Shown piece by piece: positions 11,119-23,200 of a DNA stretch of 64,000 nucleotides. The notes under the pieces were generated by a model. It was not told the DNA's origin. It did no database searches and worked only from the letters and a program-made list of their open reading frames with translations. Position 1 is the first letter of the stretch. Each line of letters begins with the position of its first letter. A program made the translations under genes and the position numbers. Source of the stretch: Pseudo-nitzschia pungens (Eukaryota > Bacillariophyta > Bacillariophyceae > Bacillariales > Bacillariaceae); NCBI GenBank assembly GCA_037355855.1, contig CM074767.1, positions 2,232,001 through 2,296,000 of the forward strand, read 5' to 3'.

Positions 11119-11794
11119 GATGTTTCGAAACGTGCACTGTTAAGAGCAATTCATACCGTAAAACCTTACCGTAGCAACAAAGTAGGTCACACTTTTGCCT
11201 GGCTACGTGTTCTTACTACCGGTAGGGTAGTAGCTTCATATGCATCTTTATCCGAGTCACGTTGCGAAACGGATCGTTTGAATGAAGAAGAGAGCGCAGC
11301 GACCAGCGGTCATAATAAAGGTCCACTGGCAGAGACGGAAATCTGGGGGTGGACAGATGGAAAATATGGCAATTGCTATTAGTTTGAAAGTATTTCTTTG
11401 GTAAGGTTTACTTAATTACTGTGTATCGTAGATGCATTATGGTAGGTCTTAGGTGTGTTATGAATTTTATGGTTCTTTGCCAGATTGATTCTTCCGGTAG
11501 TTTCCATTCGCATTGATTACGTGGTCTGTGTCACGGCCGGCACTTTTTCGCCGACTCACATTTTTTCTGATTAATTTTTTTCTTTCATTTGTTGCGCGAC
11601 CAGCGCGCCTTGCCGATCATCCATTCCAAAGAAAAACTTTGTTGACAGTGACGTTCTCGCGGGGGTTCCCGTTGTGATTTCAGCCTTTCTGATCACGTCT
11701 CCCCATCGTCACAGACCTTGATATCAGAGACGATCGACCAAATGCCAGCATTTCTCATAAGGACTAGTTGACGGGAATCGTTTAACTTTGCACC
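11119..11794. other. Spacer and putative promoter region of nitrite reductase
   Basis: About 676 bp between the hAT-like element and the nitrite reductase ATG. No named promoter motif was found. The transposon lies about 0.7 kb upstream of the start codon. Confidence 0.4.
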
Positions 11795-13920
11795 ATGAAG
11801 TTCTCCGTTGCTGCTGTTGCAGCCTCTATCTTCTTTTCGTCGGCATCGGCCTTCGCACCTGTCAATGTGAAACAATCTGTTTCCACAAAGGTGTTCAGTG
11901 CCGTCGACGAAGATACGATGGTTCGAGGCCCCATCATCGTCGACAAACCTACAGGAACCTCGTTCCTTCCCGAGGAAACTGTCGAACGTTGCGAGAAGGG
12001 AAACCCTACCGAAAAAGTCAAACTGGCCAAAGATCCCATCAACGCTTGGGTTGATATCTACGAATACGCCCGAAAGATTCGCGAGGGAGAAATGACATGG
12101 GAGGATGTAGAGAAAGCTGACCTCGATACCGTGAGTAAACGAATAGACGATAATATACCAGATAGGAAATGAAGGAGACAAGATCATCCAGGATTCGTCT
12201 TCGATTTGATTGCAGCTCGATGAAAAAGCTGTTCGTTCCGAAACTACAAACAATCTATTGTAAGGTGAACCGAGATCTCACAACCATCTTTCATGATATC
12301 TATTGATTTCCTTTCTTTTTCCTTTATCCACACCAAACAGCGTGTTAAATACGTTGGTATGCTTCACAGAAACAAGCGCACTCCGGGTCAGTTTATGATG
12401 CGTCTGAAGGTACCCAATGGAATCGTCAATTCGGATCTACTGAGATTTTATGCCAAAAGCGTCGAAAAGTACGGAGAGGGTGGTGTCGTAGACATCACAA
12501 CCCGAGCCAATATCCAGCTCCGTGGAGTCAAAATTGAAGACGCACCCGATATCATCGATGGTCTTCATGCCAGAAACCAAACGTCCTTCCAATCTGCCTT
12601 GGATAGTGTGCGAAACATGGTTGGAAGTCCGCTTGCCGGAATCGACAACCAAGAAATGATCGACACCCGAGAACTTTGCAACGCCCTCAATGATTTGGTC
12701 AGTCTCGACCCAGTGACGAACACCAGAGGAAACCCTATGTGGGCTAATCTTCCCCGAAAATTCAACATTGCTATCAGTGGAAGCAGGGATGACTTTGCGC
12801 ACACGCACATTAATGATTTGGGACTCCAGTGAGTTTAAACATGGCGGATCGCTCTCGAGTACTTCCCATTGGGCTGTTCGATGAGCTGCAGACTTTTAGT
12901 TCACAATGAACGAAATATTCTCACACAATTTTCACTCTTGTTGACAGACCTTGTCCTCACGCCGAGACTGGTGAAATGGGATTCAATGTTGTTCTAGGTG
13001 GTTACATGTCCATCAAGCGCGTTGCAGAATCTATTGATTCTAACATGTGGATCAAGGCGGATCGCAATTCCGTTGTTACATTCACGGAAGCCATTCTTCG
13101 AATTTTCCGTGATGAGTCGGAACGTAAGGATAGACAAAAGGCGCGGCTCATGTGGTTGGTCGAAAAATACGGACCCGAAGAGTTCAAGAAGGCGGTCACC
13201 GCCGAAGTCGAGAGCTACGACAGAGGGGTTGAAATTTTCGATCAACAACCACGACCAACGGATACATTTGAGCGTCGTGAACTCCTTGGCGTCCACCCTC
13301 AAAAGCAAGAGGGCAAGGTTCGTGTTGGGGTGTTGGTACCAACAGGTCGACTGAGTCCTAATGAATGCCGTCAACTGGCTGACGTGGCCGAGAAATATTC
13401 TGGTGGTGAAGTCCGTTTGACTGTGGAACAAAATGTTCTTTTCCCGAACGTCGCCGAGTCCGATGTCGAAGAATTCATGAAAGAAGAGTGCTTCAACGGC
13501 GATAGCCGTTTCAAGATCAACGCTGGTTTTATCGAAGGCAACGTTGTCAGCTGTACCGGTGCTGAATTTTGTGGCCTTGCCTTGATTGAAACCAAGTCAT
13601 ATGCGGAAGAGATTGGAAAGAAACTTGAGTCATTGGTAACTGTGGATCGTCCGATCAGAATTCACTGGACAGGCTGTCCAAACTCGTGTGGACAGGTGCA
13701 AGCAGCTGATATTGGTATCATGGGAGGTCCAGCAAGAAAGGAGGTTGACGGGAAAAAGATGGCCGTTCCAGGTTGCAAGATTTTCGTTGGAGGTCGCATT
13801 GGTGAAGATGCCCATCTTGCTATGGACCCAGTAAAGAGCGGAATTCCTCTGGAGGAAGAATTCCTCATCCCAGCTCTTTTAGAGATTCTGAAAGATGATT
13901 TCGGAGCTGTCGAAAAATAA
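11795..13920 (+). CDS. nirA: Ferredoxin-nitrite reductase, plastid
   Basis: Three exons, 11795-12130, 12341-12828 and 12948-13920; introns are GT-AG and the joined frame gives 598 residues. It reduces nitrite to ammonium with six electrons from ferredoxin, in the plastid, the second step of nitrate assimilation. Residues 1-22 form a signal peptide ending A17-S18-A19 then F20-A21-P22, the diatom ASAFAP plastid import signal. The siroheme/4Fe-4S cysteines are C477 and C483 (CTGAEFC) and C518 and C522 (CPNSC). The segment after intron 1 (RVKYVGMLHRNKRTPG) and LQPCPHAETGEMGFNVVLGGY across intron 2 are typical of nitrite/sulfite reductases; the CTGAEFC form favours nitrite. Expression probably follows nitrogen supply, but no site shows it here. 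Confidence 0.95.
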
Positions 13921-14292
13921 GATACGTCGAAAGAAATTTCAAATCCAACGCACCTTTTTGCGGAACGGTTACAATTGTAATTTAATATGAATCTAAATCC
14001 AAACCTAGATGGAATGGAATCCTGTGACAGGATGTGTTTCACTTTTCCCAACATGTCTTCCTGCTTCTAAGATCCAGTGTGATTATTTTGAAACAAAATT
14101 GTGATCTGGTATTTGAATGAAGCCCCGTCTCATTTCGTGCTTCGATGATACTTGAAAAATCAAAATAATGTTTTTACTGTATTAGTACTACATTATTATT
14201 TCTTTCTCTGAAGAGTTCTATTTTTCGGGTTTCGCTATGATAATTGCTGCCAGCGTTCATCTATTCAGGCAATTCTTGCTATGCGACTGGAT
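13921..14292. other. Shared 3' spacer between convergent genes
   Basis: 372 bp between the stop codons of nitrite reductase (plus) and the HECT ligase (minus). AT-rich, with no gene and no clear terminator hairpin. Confidence 0.4.
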
Positions 14293-17200
14293 TTATGCCA
14301 TTAAGAACCCAACAGCACCCTCGTTGATTGCGTAGAGCAATTTTTCACGCAGTTCTTGCTCGCTTTTGTAGACAGGTAGGTCGAGGGAATTGAAACATGT
14401 ATGGGCAGACATCAGTGAACCGGCAGTCCCACCGGCCTTGTGAATACTAAACTTTTGGACACCACGCATTCCAGGGAGTTCACCAAAACCTGCAAGCGGT
14501 ACCTTTGAACTGCCAGTGACAAACTGCAAGAAAGAAGCCTTCTCGTTTCTCGACAGAGAGAAGAGGACATTCCAAAACCATTCAATTTGTCTATCCGTTG
14601 CTTTCCAGCCATTGTAGTCGGTGTTTTTCTTCAGGTCGTGTATGTCGATGTCAGGAAGCCCAGATATCAGCAATTCAAGCTCTCTTGGAGTGAATATCTG
14701 AATGAGATCCTTGCTCACGAGCTCGTGGAATCCATCTAGAAATGCTTTGATTTGACTTGAAATAGCCGTTGTCATACGATTCTTACAAACGAGGCTAACA
14801 TACCTCGCTTTATTATCTTCCGTCACAGGAATATTTCGACCATTGGGTATAAGGTCAACAACTTGATTCCTCCCAAAAGAATGATCTTCAACAGAAAAGG
14901 TCAAATCTAGGCAGAGGTCCCCAAGGTTATATTCCAAAATGGTCCTCAGATTCTTGTAGTAGTCTGGATCAATTGCCTCCATGTCATGATGCGTTGGTTC
15001 TTTTCCCAGCATGTGCTTGTAAAGGCTTCGCGTAAAATGCGAGTCGAGCAAATAACCATCAGCTACAGCTTTTCCAACAATTCGTCCGACAAATCGGAAG
15101 TAGCTCAAATGATCCGGATTGACGCTGCTGTTTGGATTTGGCTGGAAAGTGCATCCATCTTCTGTTGATGTAAATAGAGCATAATTTGGGTTGAAGATTT
15201 CTTTAGCCAAGATTCCATAGAATTCGCGCGAAAGGCCACCTGCATCAACACCTTGCTCATTTCGAAATGTAATGTGAAGCCTTCCTCGCATCTCTTCCGC
15301 ATTTCTTGGAGAAAGTTGAAGGTAAGCATCTTCAAATACGTAGTCACGACGAATTTGCAGACGGATGCTACCGTAACGGCGGTTGGCTTGTTGTCGGAGC
15401 CGCCTGACTTGCAACTTGAACCAGTGTCGCTTCACGTCAAAATCTAGCAACATTCTACATTTCGGAAGTTGGATCAACGTCTTCAGTCCCTTCTCAAGCA
15501 GACTTGAATTATTTCTAACAAGTGCGTTCAGTAATACTTTGTTCGCCTCAACAAAATCAAACAACTTCTTCCCACCAACCAAGTTCGTGGTGTATGTTTC
15601 ATTGGTTGAGTCTTGATCTTCTGCATCGATTCTACAGTTTTTCGTGCAGCATCCATTGGCTACAAAAAATGCTTCAATCGAAGGTAAGAACCGTGTCAAC
15701 AGTCCAGCGACGCTATTTTCAAGTTTTTTCTTGCCTCCCATTTCTATTTCATCGCTAACTTCGTCCGCATTGTTTTCGGTTACTCCATTCTCTGTATCCC
15801 CCTCGATATTCACTCCTTCTAGAACTTGAACGACTCTCAAACAAGATGTCAACTCTGACCATAAACTATCCAGATTCATCGCCTCAAGCAATTGGACAAG
15901 TTCTTCCGTTACAACCACGCCCTCGTTCCGCTTGGAGGATCCAACAGATGTTTCCATACATAACGACTGGAGAGTTTGTAGTACCCGAAGAAGTTTCAAT
16001 TCACTCGTGCTGGTTGATACAGGGACTGATGTCGAGGCTCCTCTACCAATGGAGGATTTCCCTGACCCACTCTTCCCCGCCTCTGGCGGATGATCTTGTT
16101 GTTTCTTATCGACATGTGGCACTTATTCGGATGTTCAGGGCCGTGAGATCGCGGGTTGCATCGACGCCAAGCGCACGCGCAACTGACGCGAGCTCAGTCA
16201 AAACATAACCCCTATTGGCATCAACACGACAGAGTCTTCGTGCGATGGTGCTGACCTTTGCAAAAGCAGTATCCCTACATATTTCCATCCTCAAAATAGA
16301 GCAAATCAGCTGAAGCCTCTCTTGTGAAACGATGACACGTGGTACGTCTACCCACTCCTTCCCTTGTGAACTAGCTTCGTCAACATCCTTCTGAGAAACT
16401 TCAATACAGTCTTCGCCAAGCTTCGGAATATGAGACAATGGAGACACCACAATTTCCAAAAGATTAAGAAGTTGCTCCAAGTTAGTTGAACTCTTCGAGT
16501 ACCGAGGTTTTTCTAGAAGATCTAATAGACTCTCAAATCCTGTAGGGATCTTGGAGGGGTCAGTTGTAGTATCCACGATCATCCTTTTTACGAGCAAATC
16601 AAGGCAAAAACGCTGGGAGCTTTTGCACATCTGCAAAAGCGTGTCCAACATTCGTGTTGAAACCACCGGAGGAAGAAACTGCTCATTTCGCGAGCCCCGA
16701 GAGGAGATCGGTAGGTTTGCAGCAATGGAAGCCGCAGTATCACTTGTTTGCCTTCTCCTGATCAACACAATGTTAGGATTTAATCCATCATTTTCTAAAA
16801 CTTCTGGTGCCGCCCCGATCAATAAAGTAGGCGGAAAATCTTGAAGGGAACCCTCGAAAAGTCCATCCATCTTCTTCCTCCAATCATCAGAACCTTTATA
16901 CAGGTTACTAGTTGTGTCTAACGCAAACAATGCCCCTGATTTTTTATCGTTCAATAAATTCAAGAACGTTGATGACAAAATCGAACGAAGATCGCCATTC
17001 ATCGAAATATTTTGGAACACTTTTTGTAGAATCTTGTGGGGCCGAACTGGAGAGAGGAGATACATGAAGCGGATGAGGGCTTTCAAATCGGACTTTGCAA
17101 CGATGGTGCTCAAAGACACCGGTCCCCTTGAAGGCATAAATGCAATGTTCTTTTTGTCCAACTCGACGCGAATTTTGCCAGTGTGCTGTTTTCGTCGTGA

Positions 17201-20200
17201 CGATGCTTGCTCTCGCCCATTTCCGCTGTGCGCACTACTTCTTCCCACTACGTTGTTTCCATTCGCACCTCCACGCTGATTTACTTGGGGAGGTTGTTCG
17301 GCGTAAATTCGACGATTGGCTTGGGCTTCGGCTCGCGCACGCCGCTCTCGCAAAATCTGAGCCTCAGCAACGATGTTAGGCGGAAGGCTTCGAATAACGC
17401 TTTCGTCCGCAGTAAGAAGGATATCATTTCGTAGCTCAGGCGCCAAAGAAGCGATGAAACTTGCGTTGTCCATCTCTGCAGCATTAGAAGGATCTGCGGG
17501 TGCCTGCTCTCTCAGACGGCGTTCTTGTTGTTCTTGTTGAATTGCTTCGCGCCTCATATCTTCTGGTAATGCCGCGAGTACTTCGGGATCAAGAGAAGAA
17601 CCAGCATCAAGCTGGTCTGCCAAATTAGATGTTTCTCTCTCTTGAGTGATCACTTCTTGTTGCATTTCGAGAGGAAGTGCGTTGAAGACCTCTGGATCAA
17701 TTCCTGGCGGACAAACAAGTCCATTTTGATTTGGCTCACGAACATTGCTGCCAATCGCAGTCTCTTGTTCGCCGTCCTCACCTAAACTGTCAGCAATAAT
17801 TGTCCCGTTCTCGCCCTCTTGCTCTTCTTCATTCCGAGCACCGTTCTCTAAACTCTGCCCTCCTGCATTGGCAAGAGAAACATTGCTGCCATGATTGTCA
17901 TTTGAACCTTGATCCTCATGCTCTAGAGAAGGTTCTGATGGAGGCGATAGACGCAAACCCACAGCCAGTGATGATGCTACGCCATCGCCATCTTGTTCAT
18001 CTTCGGCTTGATTTTGATTTCCATCTACTGCCCCGATTTCATTCGATGACCCTTCCTCCATTACAATATCACCTTCTTGACTGGGTGAGTAGGGTTCATT
18101 TTCAGCATCTTCAAGTTGAGTTCCAGTCTCTACAAGGGGTCGTTCTTCATTTCGATCAGGATCGCTACGTCTTTCGTTGTTTGCGACTGCCGACAACAAG
18201 CGACTCGTCGAAGAAGAAGCTATGATTGTCCCTACAAGACCATTCTCAAAGGCAGAGCTGAACTCCTCAACAGTTGCGTCGAAAGGTAGTCCATCATTGT
18301 CAGTCCATCCCGACGAACCGGGACTTCCTTGCGGTGATCGATGGCGCGGATTACTTATAACCCGATTCGAACGGACAATGGTTCCAGTTGAACTAGACAC
18401 AAAAAATCCACCTGAATTGAAACTTGGACCGGTCAATTCACTTAATCTTCGTGTAGTTGGTTGAATGGTTCTACTCGCTCTGACATCATGTGACTCAAGA
18501 CCTGACACAAGAGCGTTAATTGGCGGTAATTCTACGTCTCCAAGAAGAGGATGCAGACTATTTTGAGTTCTTGCATGAGTAGCAGCTGCTGGTCCTCCAG
18601 GGAAGAGCTGAGTATCACCAGACATCCTCGAAAATGAATCGTTCTCATCTGGTTCGACTACAGGTGAAACTAAGTCGTAATGTCTGCTCCCCGCTGTGAT
18701 GCAGGGACCACCAAAAACATATTCCATTGGATTGATTTCACTCCATCGACTTCCTCTGCCCATTGCCGAATACCCTAGATCAGGTTGACTCCTTTGGTTA
18801 ATTTGCGGAATAGCGCCAACAAGTTCTCTCGAACCAATACTTGATCCGTTACCATCCGTTCTACTGTGTCTCGACATTAAACTTCCAAAGGGACGTCTTC
18901 CTGATACCGTTCCATTGTTTCTTTCATTCGATGACATTATTTGAATACCCAGGGTACCCTCGATTTCTGCTAGTGCATCACTACGAATTTCTCCTGTACG
19001 AAGAAGCGTTCCGATCATAGCTTCTGCTGCATCAATGAAACCTCTATTCGTTCTTATCGTCGCAGATCCGTTCAAATGCTGCCCTATCGTTCTTCTCCCT
19101 CCTAGAACCATTCCATTCAGGCCGTTGGAATCAATTCGAGTCCATCCTTCTTCTACCTGGTTTTCGACACGATCTCTTCCTCCCTCAGCCAATGCTTCAA
19201 ATTCATTTTCTTCCTCTTCTAGCGCGTTTACTACAGGTTCAAAGTCGAAAGGGTGGTCTTCAAATACACCGTTGCCATACGTGTCTTCGGATTCTTCCAT
19301 ATCGTCTACAATCGACTCCTCGTCGTTGCCGGAATCGTCCGAGTCATCTTCGGAATCACCATCGTCGGATCCATCGTCATCCGAATCGTCTACGTCACTT
19401 GATCCATCAGAATCACTACCGCTGGACATGTCATCGTCACTCTCTTCTGCATCATTTTCATTGTCGACATCCATACCGTCATCGTCATCATCCCCGTCTA
19501 CATCAACCATGACATCACCGTCAACGACAATTTCATCGTCAAATGATTCATCTGGAGATCTTTGTCCACGCGGTACGTCTGCTGCAAAGGCGTCCTCAAG
19601 CATATGGTCATCAGCGACAAACAAGTCACGACGATGACTGCTGTCAGAATTCTTCTCTTTCGATGCGTGCTGCTTGTTCGACTTCGGGACTTCCTTATCC
19701 TCCTTTGACCTAGCCTCTTTCTCTACGATAGTCTTCACTGAGTTAGCGACGCTGGCGCGAGTTAGTATTTCAAATGGAAGAATAAGGACACCAAGTGCAC
19801 TTGACGCCATCGGATGATACAATGGAACTCTATGTACTGCTACTAACAGAGCGTGAGCCATACCATTCTCAAGCATTATCTTGATCACTTCATAACTCAG
19901 AGAACTATTTGAGTCATAACTGCTTCCGTTGCTTTTTGGAGCGGCAAAACCGATGCAAAGTTCACCCCAACTTTGTAGGGCGTGCAATTCACTTGGGCGT
20001 GGATGCAATGGACATTTGGCGGGGCGAAATGATGAAGCAGAAGATAGACCAAGCTGCCCACCACTTAATGCAAAAACCAGCTCGATAATTACCCTTCGCC
20101 GTCCTTCCCCTGGCCGTGCAACTAGTGCTACAAGAAGTCGGGCTGTTGATCGAGCAACTTTTGTTCGAAGGTACCCAATCATTTTCATTTGTTTGTCGAA

Positions 20201-23200
20201 AGCACTTTGAGAATTCACTGATTCACTCAATACTCTGCTCGATTTTCGATTCCAACGATCTTGAGACAGGAGTCCGTGTAATAAAAAGCTGACGAATGTG
20301 CGTGGCGGGCTTGGACAGCCTTGAAGAGCGTTATTAAAACTAGCGAAAACCGAACCTCGGTTCTTGCGAGAAGGTTTGAACTTGTGAATCGCAGTGGCAC
20401 AATTGGGCATAGCCAGAACTAAGTCAGCAAGAATTTCTAATATATTTGCTGTCCAAAGAAATGATGTTTCGTACCCAAAGTCGAAGGTATCATTCTGTGC
20501 TTCTGCCAGGTCGTTCTTCTCAGACACTGATGTTACACCTAGTTGGATAACTCGATTGAGTAGAAGCCCAGTAATGTGATGAATTGGAGAGGCGTGATTT
20601 GTCGACTGTCTGGGGCTCTCCTCGTTGCAATTCTCTTTTGGTTCTCCTTTTTCCTTTTTGCATCGCTTAGTCTGATTTCGTTTGTTTGAACGAGAAGGCG
20701 TCTTGCTCCTTGTTCCAGAAGATGCATTCGATAATCTCTTCAGTTTTCCAGAGCTGGTTCTCCTGCTTGTGGGTGCTTTTCCGTTGGGTGTATGTGTTGG
20801 CTTCAACTTTAGTACTTCTGATACGATGTCCAGATATTTCGACCGTTGCGTAGAATTGAGCATAATGACACGTCCATCAGAACCAGACCTTGGATTTTCA
20901 AAAACTACAGACACCGCCATTGCTTTTACAAAGCAAACTGGATCACGACACAGAACAGGCGTTACTGCTTTTACAAAAGATTTGCGAGGAACACTGATGG
21001 CATCCTTGCTACCAGGAGTAATGTTTTCTGTTTTTGCGTCCAACTTCATCATTGCATTTCGGATTTCAGTTTCCATTACGGCTTGTAAATTGATCTCATC
21101 TTCCAAGAGGCGTCGAAAAATGAGTGCGACTAAACCAGAATGCCCATTGAAGCGACACCGACGGCCAAGGTTCAATATCTTTTGACCAGCTCCAGCTTTT
21201 AAACAGTATGCAGATACTTTCGGACTTCGCAACATTCTCATTAGTAGAAGGAGTGTCGCATGAGTGACGCCTGGAGGAGGAGATACTGACTCATCTCCAA
21301 TAACAGAAAGGCAAATGTTTGCACAGGGTTCAACCAGCTGGGGTGGGATCAACGGGAAGTAAGGGGGTAATGATTTAAAAACCATCTCATTCTCTGTCAG
21401 ATTAGATTGTACCTCTTTGTCGTCACTCGAAGTTGGTAGTACATCGGTTCCGTCTGAATAATTCTGAGTTGATTGGACAGTTTTTCTTGGTTTCGAAGTG
21501 TTGCCTTCACTCTCACTCCGATTATTCAACGCGGAAAACAGTTGGTGAGCAAGTATGGATAGATCACGTGTCTGTTTTTCGTGATCTTTTTTCACTTCGT
21601 AGTACTCTTCGTCGAAATTTGAATAATCAGGCTGATTGGGATCATCTGAGGAATTATTTGCCGAGAATGCAACGATTGGCTGAGCCATAATGTCGAGCAT
21701 CAGAAGAGCAGACGGTAACCATGTTGGCCATTTCGTTCTTTGTGTTCGATTCTTGGAATTCGGTTGATCTAAGTAGGTGGCGATGACAGAAATTATCGGG
21801 GTCACAAGGCCTCTTTTCAGCATCAAAGGTCTTGTTTTTGGCATTGCACGGATGAAAAGCACCGCGGAATGACAAAGCGAAGTCATGCTTGAATCCCGAC
21901 CAGGTAATACAGTCCAGAATACGGTTTCCCCTTCTTTCTTTTCTTCCATTTGATCCCTGAGATGACAGAACAGATTCTCGGCAATATTATCTCTGTCTTC
22001 TGGATATCGTTGGCATAGATCGAGTAAAAACGAAGATAAAATAGTGGTTACAGCTTCACTTTCCCCATCGCTTCCCTTTTCATTCTTCGGACCGACCGAT
22101 TTTTTCAGTAAGAAATTGTAAGCAACCCTTGTGCTTTCAGCCTTCCAGGACTCGACACGTGACGCAACCATTTCAATTGAAGCATCACGCGGATGGTCAA
22201 TTTCATCTTTTGCCTTATCGCTTGAAGTACCTTGATCGACTTCCATTGCTCTGGCAATTACGTTACCGCTTGAAGAAGCTTCATCGACTTCCATTGCTCT
22301 TGCCATTACGTTGGCATCATTATCTCCAGCACTAGGCTGACTTTCACCATTTGTTCTAGTGCTATCTTGAACCGACTCTCCAACTCCACCAAGACGCTGG
22401 CGACGCCTTCTCTCTCGTTCAGTCCTCCTTCGCTCAATATTCTCTGCACTCGGAGTGGGATGAGAAAGGGCATATTCCATTGCTACCTCCAACGAATTCG
22501 ATCTGGTTCTGTCTATGGCATCCCATGCATGATCCCGACTGAAACCCATCTCCATCAAGCATGAAATAACTTCCTCGCTTGGTTGAAAATCATCACCAGC
22601 GACCACACTATTCATTGCTGCTGCAAATTGTTCCACATTCGAACCTGTTCTTCGGAAACGAGCTAGCGTATCTCGAAGGGACAGATTCATCGAAGCGGTC
22701 TCCCTTCCATTTCCAGACACAGGAGTTGATAACGCTTTTTTGTTTGAATCTTCAAGAGCGATCATGGTATCTAATACCAAAGTCGTAAGTGGATGTACAA
22801 CATGCGGCGGTGCATCAACAAATCTAGAATCACTCCATGGCTTCAGTATAATGTCTGAGGTTTTGCACAGCAGCCTCTGAAAAAACTCTTGTGACGAGAA
22901 GTTGGCGTTCCCTTTGTTCTCAGAACCAGATGTTGTATCTTGGTGAATTCTGCCGACAAGATTGATCACGTCATGTTCTTTCAACTTTTCGAGAAGCGCA
23001 ATAGTTTGAGACGGTGCATTTGATTGACTCGATATCAGACGTCGAAGTAGCGACGTTACTGATGGAAGGAAAGACGCCGTTGTTCTATTCAAACTTTGCA
23101 TCGGGGTATTTTTGTCGGTCTCTCCGGAAACAGTTATTGATGCCCTTGCATGAAAATCGGCTAGGCAAAGTTCAAAAATAAATTGTATTCCATCGAAGAA

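Noticed and set aside
12196..12262. Small exon inside the first nitrite reductase intron (after TTGATTGCAG, before GTAAGG)
   Set aside because: A 44-nt exon there would break the frame. Direct joining of 12130 to 12341 gives the family sequence without gap, so one 210-nt intron is the better model.
14293..16122. Separate 609-residue HECT ligase gene starting at 16122
   Set aside because: The first codon is GTG, not ATG, and the upstream frame ends directly at this point with the family's linker. It is the 3' part of the giant ligase gene.
19035..19637. Ser/Pro-rich plus-strand frame of 200 residues
   Set aside because: It is the shadow of the acidic Asp/Ser stretch of the HECT ligase on the minus strand.
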